Positions 56,380 through 64,000 of a DNA stretch of 64,000 nucleotides are shown one piece after another (position 1 is the first letter of the stretch; each line of letters starts with the position of its first letter). Source of the DNA: Sphingomonas panacisoli (GTDB lineage: Bacteria > Pseudomonadota > Alphaproteobacteria > Sphingomonadales > Sphingomonadaceae); assembly GCF_007859635.1 (NCBI RefSeq), contig NZ_CP042306.1, positions 992,001-1,056,000 on the forward strand. Reading direction: 5' to 3'. The position numbers and the translations under genes are program-made. Under the pieces are notes generated by a model. It saw nothing but the letters and a program-made list of their open reading frames with translations. It made no database searches and had not been told where the DNA came from.

Positions 56380-57306
56380 CTAGCGCGCGATGCCGATGAT
56401 GGCGCTCGCGACCAGCCCGCTCGCGACGCTTCCGGTTATGGTCGGCGTTTGCTGTGCGAGTTGCGCCGCGGTGTTGTCGCCGAAGACGTTGTCCGAAGAC
56501 AGGCTGATCGCGGCGAAGTTCGACTTGCTCGACGGATAGAGCGTCGTGTCGGCGAACACCGTGTTGCACGTCGCCGCCGGCATCGCGAGCTGCGACGTCA
56601 GCACGGCGAAGCGCCCACCGGTCGCGTTGGCGAGCGTCGAGAAGATCTCGAAATGCATGTGCGGCCAGCGTCCCGAATAGGCGGCGGGGAAGATCGTCGT
56701 GAAGGTAACCTGTCCGTTCGCGTCGGTGACCTGGACGCCGCGCAGATACGTCTCGTTCGCCGCACCGCTGTACAGCGAATAGGCCCCGCTGCGGTCGCAA
56801 TGCCACAGATACACGGCAAAGCCTGACAGTGGCGCGCACGACGCGTTGACGTTGACCAAGGTCAGCGTGATCGTCAGCTGCACGCCGGTCGCGACGGTGG
56901 TGCTTGAAATGAAGCTCGGGCGGATGTCGCTGCGGACGATGCCGCTCGCGGTCAGCACGTTCGAGGTTGAGCCCGACGAGGTGTTGGTACCATCGGCGGG
57001 GTAAGGGCCGCCGGTCTCGGTCGGATCGGCGATGCAGCCGGTTGCACCGGTCGCGGTGGGAGTTGGCGTCGGTGTAGGCGTCGCGGTTGCCGTGGCGGTC
57101 GGCGTCGGGGTGGGTGTCGGCGTCGATGTGCCGGTCACGACAGCGACACCAGACGAGCCCCCCGACCCGCCGCATGCCGTCACCAGCGCGGCGGTGCCCG
57201 CACCGGCGAACCATTGGAGCGCGCGGCGGCGAGCGACGAGCGCCTCCATCCGCTCCAGGTCTTCGGCCAGGCTGTGGCCGTGATCGTCGTGATCGTGGGC
57301 GTGCAT
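56380..57306 (-). CDS. Exported intradiol-dioxygenase-like protein with Thr-Pro linker
   Basis: 308 aa from ATG 57306, seven bases after AGGAGG. N-terminus is His/Asp-rich (HAHDHDDHGH), then RRRALQWFAGAGTAALVTACGG, a twin-arginine-like signal with a lipobox Cys near residue 45. A low-complexity run of TP/TA repeats (about 62-85) links to a dioxygenase-like beta-sandwich with ETGGPYPADG, YLWHCDRSGAYSLY and WPHMHFEIF, carrying the Tyr/His iron ligands of intradiol ring-cleavage enzymes. Likely a surface- or periplasm-anchored catechol-type dioxygenase homologue; substrate unknown. Confidence 0.85.
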   Translation of the reverse strand: MHAHDHDDHGHSLAEDLERMEALVARRRALQWFAGAGTAALVTACGGSGGSSGVAVVTGTSTPTPTPTPTATATATPTPTPTPTATGATGCIADPTETGGPYPADGTNTSSGSTSNVLTASGIVRSDIRPSFISSTTVATGVQLTITLTLVNVNASCAPLSGFAVYLWHCDRSGAYSLYSGAANETYLRGVQVTDANGQVTFTTIFPAAYSGRWPHMHFEIFSTLANATGGRFAVLTSQLAMPAATCNTVFADTTLYPSSKSNFAAISLSSDNVFGDNTAAQLAQQTPTITGSVASGLVASAIIGIAR

Positions 57307-57391
57307 CGCATTTCCTCCTCGAATGCGGAGGGAATGCAGCGCGGTTCGCACGATCGTATGTCGGCACGTCGCGCGTTTGTTACGGATTATG

Positions 57392-58677
57392 TCAGTCGAC
57401 CGGCAGCGTAATGGTCGCCCGTGCGCCGCCTTCGGGCCGGTTGGTCAGGATCGCATCGCCGCCATGACGCCGCGCGATCGATCTGACGATGGCGAGCCCG
57501 AGCCCCGTGCCCCCGGTATCCCGATTCCGCGACGGATCCCCGCGCACGAAGGGTTCGAACAGGCGTTCGGCCTGGGCCGGGTCGATGCCCGGTCCGCTAT
57601 CGTCGATCGTCACGCGGACGATGCCATCTGCCATGCTCCAGCCGAGCGCGGCACCGTCGCCATAGCGGATCGCGTTTTCGATCAGGTTGGCGAACAATCG
57701 CCGCAACGCCGCCGGGTCGCCGCGCACGACGGCGCGTGGGCCGGGCACGATCGTTACGTGACCACCCGCTACCGCCATGTCCTCGACCAGACTGTCGAGC
57801 AGGCTGCCCAGATCGACGCGCGCGTCGGTCCGCACGCTCATATCGTCCCGCGCGAAGCCGATCGCCGCGCCGATCATCGCGCGCATCTCGTCGATATCGG
57901 CGGCGGCGCGCGCGGGCGTCGTCGGGCAATTGCTCGACCCAGAAGGCGAGGCGTGACAGCGGCGTGCCGAGGTCGTGCGCGATCGCCGCCAGCATCGCGG
58001 TGCGCCCTTCGGCATGGCTGGCGAGGCGACCGTGCATCGCCTTCAACGCGTCCCCCAACTCCGCCACCTCGCGCGGCGCGTTCGCCGGCAGGTCGTCGAG
58101 CGGCGCGCCGGCGGTCGCCCGGGTCGCCGTCGCGGCCAACTCGCGCAATGGTCGCGAGATTGCGCGCGTGATGACCCAGCCCATCGCCGACAACACTACC
58201 AGCAAGATCGCCATCGTCAGGATCGTCGCCCAATGCCAGTGGCTGAGAAAGGCGGGCGGCGGGGTGAAGGCGATCCGCCACGTCCCGTTGAGCCGCGCTC
58301 CCGCGACGAACGGCGCGGCCAGGCCGTCGGGCGGTGCCTCGCGGCCGAGGTCGCGATAGACCACCGCGTCGCCGTCCGGCACGCCGAGTTCGAATGCGAG
58401 TAGATGCGAGAAGGCCGGGTCGCGCTGCTCGCGGGGGGTGGGGGCTGGGCGCGGTCGCGCTGGTCACGACGCGCAACTGCCATTCCGCCATCGTCGTGGG
58501 CGCCTTGCCGCCCCGCAGCAAGGCGGCGATCGACGCGACCGGCTGCGGCGCGGGTTTGGGCGGCGGGCCCGAAAAGGTCACCGCGAACAACGCGATCGTC
58601 GCCACCGCGACCGACGTGATAACGAGCGCGAGGATCGACCAGACGATCGAGCGGCGGGACCTAGCGGCGGTCGACAT
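57392..58677 (-). pseudogene. Sensor histidine kinase with two frame breaks
   Basis: Three frames in series give one histidine kinase of about 427 aa if two single bases are removed. Part 1 (from ATG 58677): basic N-terminus and membrane segment IVWSILALVITSVAVATIALFAV. Part 2: GDAVVYRDLGREAPP, a second membrane helix (ILTMAILLVVLSAMGWVIT), HAMP and the H-box AIAHDLGTPLSRL. Part 3: IDEMRAMIGAAIGFA, N-box LFANLIENAIRYG, DSGPGIDP and GGTGLGLAIV. Breaks are at the C6 run near 58433-58444 and in the GC dinucleotide run near 57901-57915. The ATG overlaps the response-regulator stop by 17 bases, so the pair is a two-component system. The family's EnvZ-like form is usual. Assembly error is the simplest explanation. 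Confidence 0.82.
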
Positions 58678-59401
58678 CGGCACCGAACAGATAGCCTTCG
58701 TTGCGGACGGTGCGGATCAAGTCGTCGTCGCCGGCGCGTTGCAGCTTGCGGCGCAGCCGGCTGACCTGGACGTCGATCGCGCGATCGAAATGCTCGGTAT
58801 TCACGCCGCGCGACAGGTCGAGCAACTGGTCTCGGGAGAGAATGCGTCGTGGCCGCTCGACGAACACGAGGAGCAAGCGAAACTCACCATCCGACAGGTT
58901 GATGATGACGCCGTCCGGATCGGCCAGTTCGCGCGCGAGCGGATCGAGCTTCCACCCTGCGAACCGATAAAGCGTCCGCCCGTCGCGCGGCTTCGCCTCG
59001 CCGATATTGCCGGCGTTTCTACGCAGGACCGACCGCACGCGCGCGAGTAGCTCGCGCGGGTTGGCGGGCTTTGCGAGATAATCGTCGGCACCCATTTCCA
59101 GGCCGACCACCTTGTCGATTTCGGTTCCGACCACCGACACGATGATCACCGGCGGCGCGGTTGCGGGTTCGAGGCTGCGTAGGATGGTGAGGCCGTCCTC
59201 GCCCGGCATCATGACGTCGAGCACGATCAGGTCGTAGTCGTTCGCCGCCATCGCCTCGCGCATCGCGGCGCCGTCGGCGGCGGTATCGACGACATAGCCA
59301 TGCCCGACCAGGAACGCGGCGGTCAGCTCGCGAATGCCGGGGTCGTCATCGACGATGAGGAGGCGGGTGGTCAGGTCCACGGTGGCGGCGGCTTGCAACA
59401 T
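58661..59401 (-). CDS. OmpR-family response regulator
   Basis: 246 aa from ATG 59401; a GTG seven codons in is also possible. Receiver domain: LLIVDDDPGIREL with phospho-acceptor Asp in LIVLDVMMPGEDG near residue 65, VSVVGTEID and DYLAKPANPREL with the conserved Lys. Winged-helix effector: INLSDGEFRLLLVF, ILSRDQLLDLSRG and VQVSRLRRKLQ. It acts as a DNA-binding transcription factor phosphorylated by the adjacent sensor kinase. Confidence 0.93.
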   Translation of the reverse strand: MLQAAATVDLTTRLLIVDDDPGIRELTAAFLVGHGYVVDTAADGAAMREAMAANDYDLIVLDVMMPGEDGLTILRSLEPATAPPVIIVSVVGTEIDKVVGLEMGADDYLAKPANPRELLARVRSVLRRNAGNIGEAKPRDGRTLYRFAGWKLDPLARELADPDGVIINLSDGEFRLLLVFVERPRRILSRDQLLDLSRGVNTEHFDRAIDVQVSRLRRKLQRAGDDDLIRTVRNEGYLFGADVDRR

Positions 59402-59581
59402 CCCGACTGGGTGAGCGGGAAGCGTATCCGCCGCATTGCACCGCTGCAACAATTGCTCGTTTGCCGGGCATTGTGGATTCCGGGCAACACCGACCAAGTC
59501 GGTGGAAAATCGGATTGATGCGGATTTGATCCATGTTTAACGCGCTCGGTCATAAACTATCGCAACCGTTCCACGGACGTT

Positions 59582-59746
59582 ATGATCAAGAGAATTATTG
59601 GCCTGCCGAACTGCATGAAGGGCCGCCACGTACGCAGCGAGAAGCACATCACGCCCGACGGCGACACCTATGTCAGCCGCTGTGCGCATTGCGGCGTCAA
59701 ACTGCGCCGCCAGGCCAAGCGTGTCTGGATCGTCGATCGCGCCTGA
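59582..59746 (+). CDS. Small CxxC-containing conserved protein
   Basis: 54 aa, starts MIKRIIGLPNCMKGRHVRSE and contains RCAHCG, so two or three cysteines (one in LPNC, two as CAHC) might bind zinc. Basic C-terminus (KLRRQAKRVWIVDRA). No family name is recalled, but the layout is typical of short conserved proteins of sphingomonads. It lies 111 bases before rpsU and is divergent from the response regulator. No clear ribosome site was found before the ATG, so the start is provisional. Confidence 0.6.
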   Translation: MIKRIIGLPNCMKGRHVRSEKHITPDGDTYVSRCAHCGVKLRRQAKRVWIVDRA

Positions 59747-59856
59747 GCCGGCCGGCGCTTGCCTTTGTAGCTGTGGTTTGTTAGGGGCCCCGCTCTTGCG
59801 GCGCTGACCCTGTCTGCGGCCGCGATACTCATTTCGATTCGGAGTTGACGGGTTTT

Positions 59857-60063
59857 ATGCAAATCATCGTGCGCGATAACAATGTCGATCAGGCGCTTCG
59901 GGCTCTCAAGAAGAAGCTCCAGCGCGAGGGCGTGTATCGTGAGATGAAGCTGCGCCGTCACTACGAGAAGCCCAGCGAGAAGCGCGCCCGCGAGCGCGCT
60001 GCCGCCGTCCGCCGCGCTCGCAAGCTCGAGCGCAAGCGGATGGAGCGCGACGGGGTCAAGTAA
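59857..60063 (+). CDS. rpsU: 30S ribosomal protein S21
   Basis: 68 aa from ATG 59857; an upstream in-frame start adds MTGF only. The sequence [20 protein letters not shown] then [20 protein letters not shown] is the typical bS21 start, with a basic helical tail. It binds the small ribosomal subunit and aids initiation. It is followed 99 bases later by an FKBP gene. Confidence 0.96.
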   Translation: MQIIVRDNNVDQALRALKKKLQREGVYREMKLRRHYEKPSEKRARERAAAVRRARKLERKRMERDGVK

Positions 60064-60162
60064 GACCGCTGCGTTCAGGGGCTTGCCGACCGCGAGCCCC
60101 CCATCTACCGACAGCGTGTCCCGGCCGCCTGTCAGCGGCCCATCCCGTCGAGGCTGCTTTTC

Positions 60163-60780
60163 ATGACCGTGACCGCCGTTCCGCTCCAGCCCGTCAAGCG
60201 CAGCTACCTTACCTGGCTGTGGATCGGAATTGTCATACTGGTCGTTGCGGCCTTTTTGCTCGCGCGGCAGGGTGACGATTATTGGGCGAGGTCGCAGCGC
60301 GGCTGGTTCGGGACCGATTCGGCGATCAAGACCACCGCGTCGGGGCTGCAATATAAGGTGCTGACCCCCGGTACAGGTCCGCACCCGACCGATTCGGACG
60401 TCGCGCTGATCAACTACGAGGGCAAGCTCCGCTCGGGCGTTACCTTCGATAAGTCGCAGCAGCCGACACCAATGCCGATCGCCAAGGTCGTGCCCGGCTT
60501 CTCAGAAGGCCTGAAGCTGATGAGCAAGGGCGCAAAGTACCGCTTCTGGATCCCCGCCAAGCTTGCCTATGGCGAGAAGGGCGGCGGGCCAATCCCGCCC
60601 AACGCGCAGCTCGCGTTCGACGTCGAACTGATCGAATTCCTGCCGCAAGCGGTGCTGGATCAGTACCAGCAGCAGATGATGATGGGCGGCGGCGGTGCCG
60701 GTGGTCCTCCGGGCGGCGCCCCGGGCGGCGCCCCGGGCGGTGGTGCGCCGGGCGGCGCTGCTCCTCCGCCGGGAATGTAA
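60163..60780 (+). CDS. Membrane-anchored FKBP-type peptidyl-prolyl isomerase
   Basis: 205 aa. One N-terminal membrane helix (LWIGIVILVVAAFLLA), then an FKBP domain from about residue 55 to 160: SGLQYKVLTPGTGPHP, GVTFDKS, VVPGFSEGLKLMSKG, LAYGEKGGG and LAFDVELIEFLP. The C-terminal 35 residues are Gly/Pro-rich repeats (GGAPGGAPGG). It probably folds exported proteins in the periplasm. A strong terminator follows. Confidence 0.93.
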   Translation: MTVTAVPLQPVKRSYLTWLWIGIVILVVAAFLLARQGDDYWARSQRGWFGTDSAIKTTASGLQYKVLTPGTGPHPTDSDVALINYEGKLRSGVTFDKSQQPTPMPIAKVVPGFSEGLKLMSKGAKYRFWIPAKLAYGEKGGGPIPPNAQLAFDVELIEFLPQAVLDQYQQQMMMGGGGAGGPPGGAPGGAPGGGAPGGAAPPPGM

Positions 60781-60795
60781 TCAGCGATTTAAAGG

Positions 60796-60820
60796 GGCCG
60801 GGGTAACACCCGGCCTTTTT
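60796..60820 (+). terminator. Intrinsic terminator of the FKBP gene
   Basis: A 7-bp stem GGCCGGG / CCCGGCC with a 6-nt loop is followed by T5. The rest of the gap up to 61046 has no gene or repeat that I can see. Confidence 0.88.
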
Positions 60821-61046
60821 CTTGGCTTGTTTCGCCTGTGCCAACTCGCGCTAGCTATCCGTCCTCGCAGTCGGCGATATCCTCGGTTCGACATGTGAGG
60901 TGGTGGGAAGCGGTGCCGGTCAGCATGAGACTAGCGAAGAACGGCGCGTCTGCGACTTGTGTCTGAGCGTCGGCTCTGGCGGTCGGCGATTACCGACCAA
61001 ACCTTTTGTGCCGGTAGAGTCGCGCCCGCACTCCACCTGAAAAAGC

Positions 61047-61073
61047 AAAAAAAATGGCGGCACGAGGCCGCCA
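61047..61073 (-). terminator. Intrinsic terminator of the small exported-protein gene
   Basis: On the minus strand a 7-bp stem TGGCGGC / GCCGCCA with loop CTCGT is followed by T8. It lies 24 bases after the stop of the gene at 61097-61333. Confidence 0.9.
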
Positions 61074-61096
61074 CTTTCTTCAAGCTGTGGCTTGAA

Positions 61097-61333
61097 TTAC
61101 TTGCTCTTCGAATCGCTCGAAGCGGCGACGATGCCACCGACGATCGCGAGAACCGCAACGACGGCGACAACCGCGCCGGCGCCGCCGAACTTGTTGGTGC
61201 CCTTGGCCGGAGCCGAAGCACGAACCGACTTGCTCACCGACAGCGACGCTGCGGGGTTAACCGGAGCAGCCAGCGCGGGGGCAGCGGTCATCGAAATGGC
61301 GGCAACTGCAGCGGCCAATTTACCCAGACGCAT
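61097..61333 (-). CDS. Small exported protein with C-terminal membrane segment
   Basis: 78 aa from the ATG giving MRLGKLAAAV. Signal peptide to about residue 22 (AAPALAA), a short Ser/Ala-rich linker, then FGGAGAVVAVVAVLAIVGGIVAA as a membrane helix and a polar tail SSDSKSK. Small proteins of this shape are common in sphingomonads; no function is known to me. It has its own strong terminator. Confidence 0.75.
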   Translation of the reverse strand: MRLGKLAAAVAAISMTAAPALAAPVNPAASLSVSKSVRASAPAKGTNKFGGAGAVVAVVAVLAIVGGIVAASSDSKSK

Positions 61334-61497
61334 GAAATACTCCCTTGTTTTGTAATTGCCCAAGCCGCCTATCATCGCCGCTTGGCGGTGGCAACCCCTT
61401 GTCCGGCTTCACGTTCACCAAACATTTGCGATGTTGCCGCGGTGCCACAACGTCTTTTCAATGCGTTAATACTTTCGGCGCTGCCGACCCCGAAGAA

Positions 61498-62264
61498 TCA
61501 AGGCATCTGCGTCTGCAGCACCCAGCGATCGGCGCCCTCGAGGCCCAGCGCGGTGAGTTTCCCCGTGACATAGGCGCCAGTATCGATCCCGATCCGGTTG
61601 GAGCGCTCGTCAATGTCTTCCAGGATCGTATGGCCATGGACAACGAACGCTTCGAACGTGCCTTCGTAGTCGAGGAACGGCTCGCGGATCCACCGCATGT
61701 CCTTCTGGCGCTGCTCGGCGATCGCGACGTTCGGTCGGATGCCGGCATGAACGAAGGCATAGTCGCCGGCGACGATCACATCCTCGAAGCCTGCGATGAA
61801 ATCGGTATGCTCGGCCGGCACGATCTCGGTCAGCCGTTCCGCCAGTTCGGCATAATCCAGCCGCTCATATTCTTCCTGGCTGATGCCATAGCTGATCATC
61901 GTCTCCCGCCCGCCGATCCGACAGCAGAAACGCAAAGCGGGCAAGTCGCCGCGCACCGCGGCCAGGAACACTTCCTCGTGATTGCCCATCAGCACACGGA
62001 CATCGACATCGCTCGCCGCCAGCTTGCGCACGCGTTCGACGACGCCTGCCGAATCGGGACCGCGATCGACCAGGTCGCCCAGGAAGATGAGCGTGGTCGC
62101 CAAGGGGGGCGAGCGGCATTGTCGGCGCCGATCTGCATCAGCAAATCGTCGAGCAGGTCGAGTCGACCATGGATATCGCCGATCGCATAGACGCGCTGGC
62201 CCGACGGCATTTCGGGAGCCGCGATCGGCTCGGCGGCCCGGCGCTTGAAAAACTTGGCGATCAT
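61498..62264 (-). pseudogene. Serine/threonine-type metallophosphatase, frameshifted
   Basis: Two frames joined at a C6 run (62104-62109 on the plus strand) give a protein of about 255 aa if one C is added. Start ATG 62264: MIAKFFKRRAAEPI, then the metal motif GDIHGRLDLLDDLL. After the break: GDLVDRGPDSAGVVERV, LMGNHEEVF and HAGIRPNV, the full calcineurin-type set (GDxHG, GDxVDRG, GNHE). It hydrolyses phosphoesters, in the family of bacterial PrpA/PrpB-like phosphatases. As written the N-terminal 54 residues are separated from the rest. Confidence 0.85.
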
Positions 62265-62348
62265 CGTTCGACTATCGGGGGAAAGGCGACTGCATAGAAA
62301 CCGCGTCCGCATCTGGCAAGGCACGCGGCGGTTCGCTACGAGAGGCCG

Positions 62349-63332
62349 GTGAAACTGTTTGTTCTGGCCGCGCTTGCGGCAATTGCGTCGACTCCCGCCG
62401 ACAGCCCCAACGACGCGTTCTTCGGCGTATTGCGCAACGCCGACACGCGGCTAGCGACGATCGCGGAGCGGCTGACCATCGCCAACGTCGAACTGTGCGA
62501 TCAGCGGCAGCCGGCGCTCGGCATGGTGCTGCACAGCCTGCGCCAGTATCGCGAATCGGACTGGCCGACGGTGAAGCGCGTGTTCGGTTTTCGCGCGCCG
62601 GTGGCGGTGGAAGGGGTGATCGATGGAGGCGCGGCGCAAGGGGCGGGGGTCGCCGCCAACGACGCGGTCCTCGCGATCGGCGACCATCCGCTGCCAAGCG
62701 CCGTCGCGGACGGATCGAAGCCTGCGAGTACGGACCGCGATCGCGCCCTCGCGCTGATCGACTCGACGCCATCGGATCGGCCGCTGGCGATCACCTTCGA
62801 CCATGACGGCCAGACCGTGCGCCGCGAACTCGCGCCGCGCGTCGCGTGCAAATCGCGGTTCGAAATCGTCATCGGCAACGGCTACGATGCCCAGGCCGAC
62901 GGCACCATTGTCCAGCTCGGCGAGAAGTTCTTCGAAGGTATGTCCGACGAGGAAATCGCCGTCGTCGTTGCGCATGAGTTCGCGCACAACATCCTGCGCC
63001 ACCGCGCGCGCCTCGATGCGGCGGGCATATCGCGGGGCATCGCGGCGGAGTTCGGGCGCAACGCGCGATTGATCCGCGAGACCGAGGATCAGGCGGACGA
63101 ACTCAGCGTCTATCTGCTGGCGAACGCCGGCTACGATCCGCTGGCGCCTGGGCGCTTCTGGCGCAAGTGGGGTGGCAAGATCGGAACGGAAGGGATTTTC
63201 CGCAGCCGAACGCATGCGTCGGGGAAAAGCCGCGCAAAAGCGATGGACGTGGTCGCGAAGACGGCTAAACCTAGTGCCGATCAGCCCATCATTCCCGCTA
63301 TGTTGTCCGCACGCAGCCAGCCACTTCGTTGA
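62349..63332 (+). CDS. PDZ-M48-like metallopeptidase
   Basis: 327 aa from GTG 62349. Short signal-like N-terminus (KLFVLAALAAIASTPA). A PDZ-like region lies near residues 75-160 (VEGVIDGGAAQGAGVAANDAVLAIG). The zinc site is VVAHEFAHNILRHRA near residue 215 (HExxH) with third ligand Glu in ETEDQADELS near 245, as in M48. Probably a periplasmic protease or chaperone-like peptidase. Divergent from the metallophosphatase gene. Confidence 0.87.
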   Translation: MKLFVLAALAAIASTPADSPNDAFFGVLRNADTRLATIAERLTIANVELCDQRQPALGMVLHSLRQYRESDWPTVKRVFGFRAPVAVEGVIDGGAAQGAGVAANDAVLAIGDHPLPSAVADGSKPASTDRDRALALIDSTPSDRPLAITFDHDGQTVRRELAPRVACKSRFEIVIGNGYDAQADGTIVQLGEKFFEGMSDEEIAVVVAHEFAHNILRHRARLDAAGISRGIAAEFGRNARLIRETEDQADELSVYLLANAGYDPLAPGRFWRKWGGKIGTEGIFRSRTHASGKSRAKAMDVVAKTAKPSADQPIIPAMLSARSQPLR

Positions 63333-63382
63333 AATCCGAATGGCCTCTTTTCGCCGCAAATCGATCTGTGTAACGCGTCGAT

Positions 63383-64000
63383 ATGGCTCTCCCTAAAATC
63401 GACATCGGCCTGACGCGTAGCGAGCGGCTGCCCGCTATATTGCTCGTCATTTTGTTTGTGGCGCTTTGTGCAGCAGGCGGCGCATCGCGAGACGATGTAT
63501 TGGCGCAAGCGGTAATCCGCGGATTTGCCGTCATGGCGATGTTCGTACAAGTCGTGGCGGGCCGTGCGCCCGAATTGAGCCGCTACCGCGCCTGTTCATG
63601 GTTGCTGGGCGCGATGGTAGCCGTGGCGGCGCTGCAACTCGTTCCATTGCCCCCTCAGATTTGGACGGCGTTGCCGGGCAGAGGCCTTATCGCGTCGTCG
63701 CCGCTTGGCGGGGAAGGCTGGCGGCCGATGAATCTGGTACCCGATGCGGGGTGGAATTCGCTTTTTTCTCTGCTGGTACCGCTTAGCGTCCTTGTGTTGT
63801 TGTCGTCACTCGAAAACAGGACGGTCAGACGAGTTCAATATTTGTTGATCGCGGTGGTTCTGTTCAGTGCGCTTCTCGCGCTTCTTCAAGCCGCTGGCAG
63901 CGCGCCCGAAAATCCGCTCATCAACGGATCGACGGATGACTATGGCGGTATGTTCGCCAATCGAAACCACCAAGCAGTATTTCTGGCCATAGGCATCGTC
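63383..64000 (+). CDS. O-antigen-ligase-like membrane protein, partial
   Basis: At least 206 aa from ATG 63383; the window ends inside it. Hydrophobic helices include LPAILLVILFVALCAAGG and LLIAVVLFSALLALLQAAG, followed by MFANRNHQAVFLA, the segment typical of the O-antigen ligase/polymerase (Wzy_C) family. This may be a glycan polymerase or ligase of a second surface-polymer locus to the right. The start is the first ATG after the peptidase gene. Confidence 0.8.
   Translation, partial: MALPKIDIGLTRSERLPAILLVILFVALCAAGGASRDDVLAQAVIRGFAVMAMFVQVVAGRAPELSRYRACSWLLGAMVAVAALQLVPLPPQIWTALPGRGLIASSPLGGEGWRPMNLVPDAGWNSLFSLLVPLSVLVLLSSLENRTVRRVQYLLIAVVLFSALLALLQAAGSAPENPLINGSTDDYGGMFANRNHQAVFLAIGIV

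Noticed and set aside
57032..57283. Valine-glycine repeat protein on the plus strand
   Set aside because: It is the complement of the Thr-Pro linker of the dioxygenase-like gene.
1..64000. CRISPR array, rRNA or complete insertion sequence
   Set aside because: No regularly spaced repeats, rRNA-like sequence or transposase with terminal repeats was seen on either strand.

Overview
This GC-rich window reads as chromosome from an alphaproteobacterium, most likely Sphingomonas or a close relative. The support is a class II DAHP synthase, a carotenoid-cleavage oxygenase, a TonB receptor next to a CoA ligase, sphingan-like exopolysaccharide genes, and overall codon use. The genus is inferred from gene content, not from a marker gene.

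Region 1 (1-12.7 kb) is the tRNA-proximal end of an integrative element. A tyrosine recombinase lies just downstream of the 3' end of a tRNA-Glu(CTC) gene. The cargo is an adenine-type DNA methyltransferase, a DnaQ-like exonuclease, a small MobA/MobL-like relaxase-domain protein and several unknown genes. It also carries a vWA / PP2C phosphatase / protein-kinase-HhH-zinc-ribbon operon, which is the TerY-P or yegL-yegK-yegI type triad, with a translationally coupled fourth gene of unknown function. All three triad genes carry a single-nucleotide frame break in this sequence. The far end of the element is outside the window.

Region 2 (12.8-36.9 kb) is a Wzx/Wzy-type surface polysaccharide locus. 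It holds a membrane UDP-GlcNAc 4,6-dehydratase, a complete dTDP-rhamnose set (rfbC-B-D-A), a DegT aminotransferase, a NeuD-like acyltransferase and an initiating sugar transferase. It continues with UDP-ManNAc dehydrogenase, the Wzx flippase, two glycosyltransferases and an amidotransferase / HisH-like / HisF-like acetamidino trio. The last genes are a two-domain oxidoreductase, a heparinase II/III-like protein, a beta-helix protein and a Wzy-type polymerase. A partial O-antigen-ligase-like gene runs off the right end, separate from this cluster.

Region 3 (37-64 kb) is mostly chromosomal backbone. It has an outer-membrane barrel / cupredoxin-like / GGDEF-EAL module, and a likely catabolic block of TonB receptor, acyl-CoA ligase, TetR, MFS transporter and carboxylesterase. 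Next come an HTH-DAHP synthase fusion, a carotenoid oxygenase divergent from a TetR gene, a D-2-hydroxyacid dehydrogenase, a TM2 protein, cysS and a secreted intradiol dioxygenase-like protein. A two-component system, a small CxxC protein, rpsU, a membrane FKBP, a metallophosphatase and an M48-like peptidase follow.

Six single-base frame breaks fall in five otherwise well-conserved genes: the kinase, the phosphatase, the vWA gene, the histidine kinase (two) and the metallophosphatase. Four of the six lie in G/C homopolymers. Assembly error must be excluded before any of these genes is called a pseudogene.
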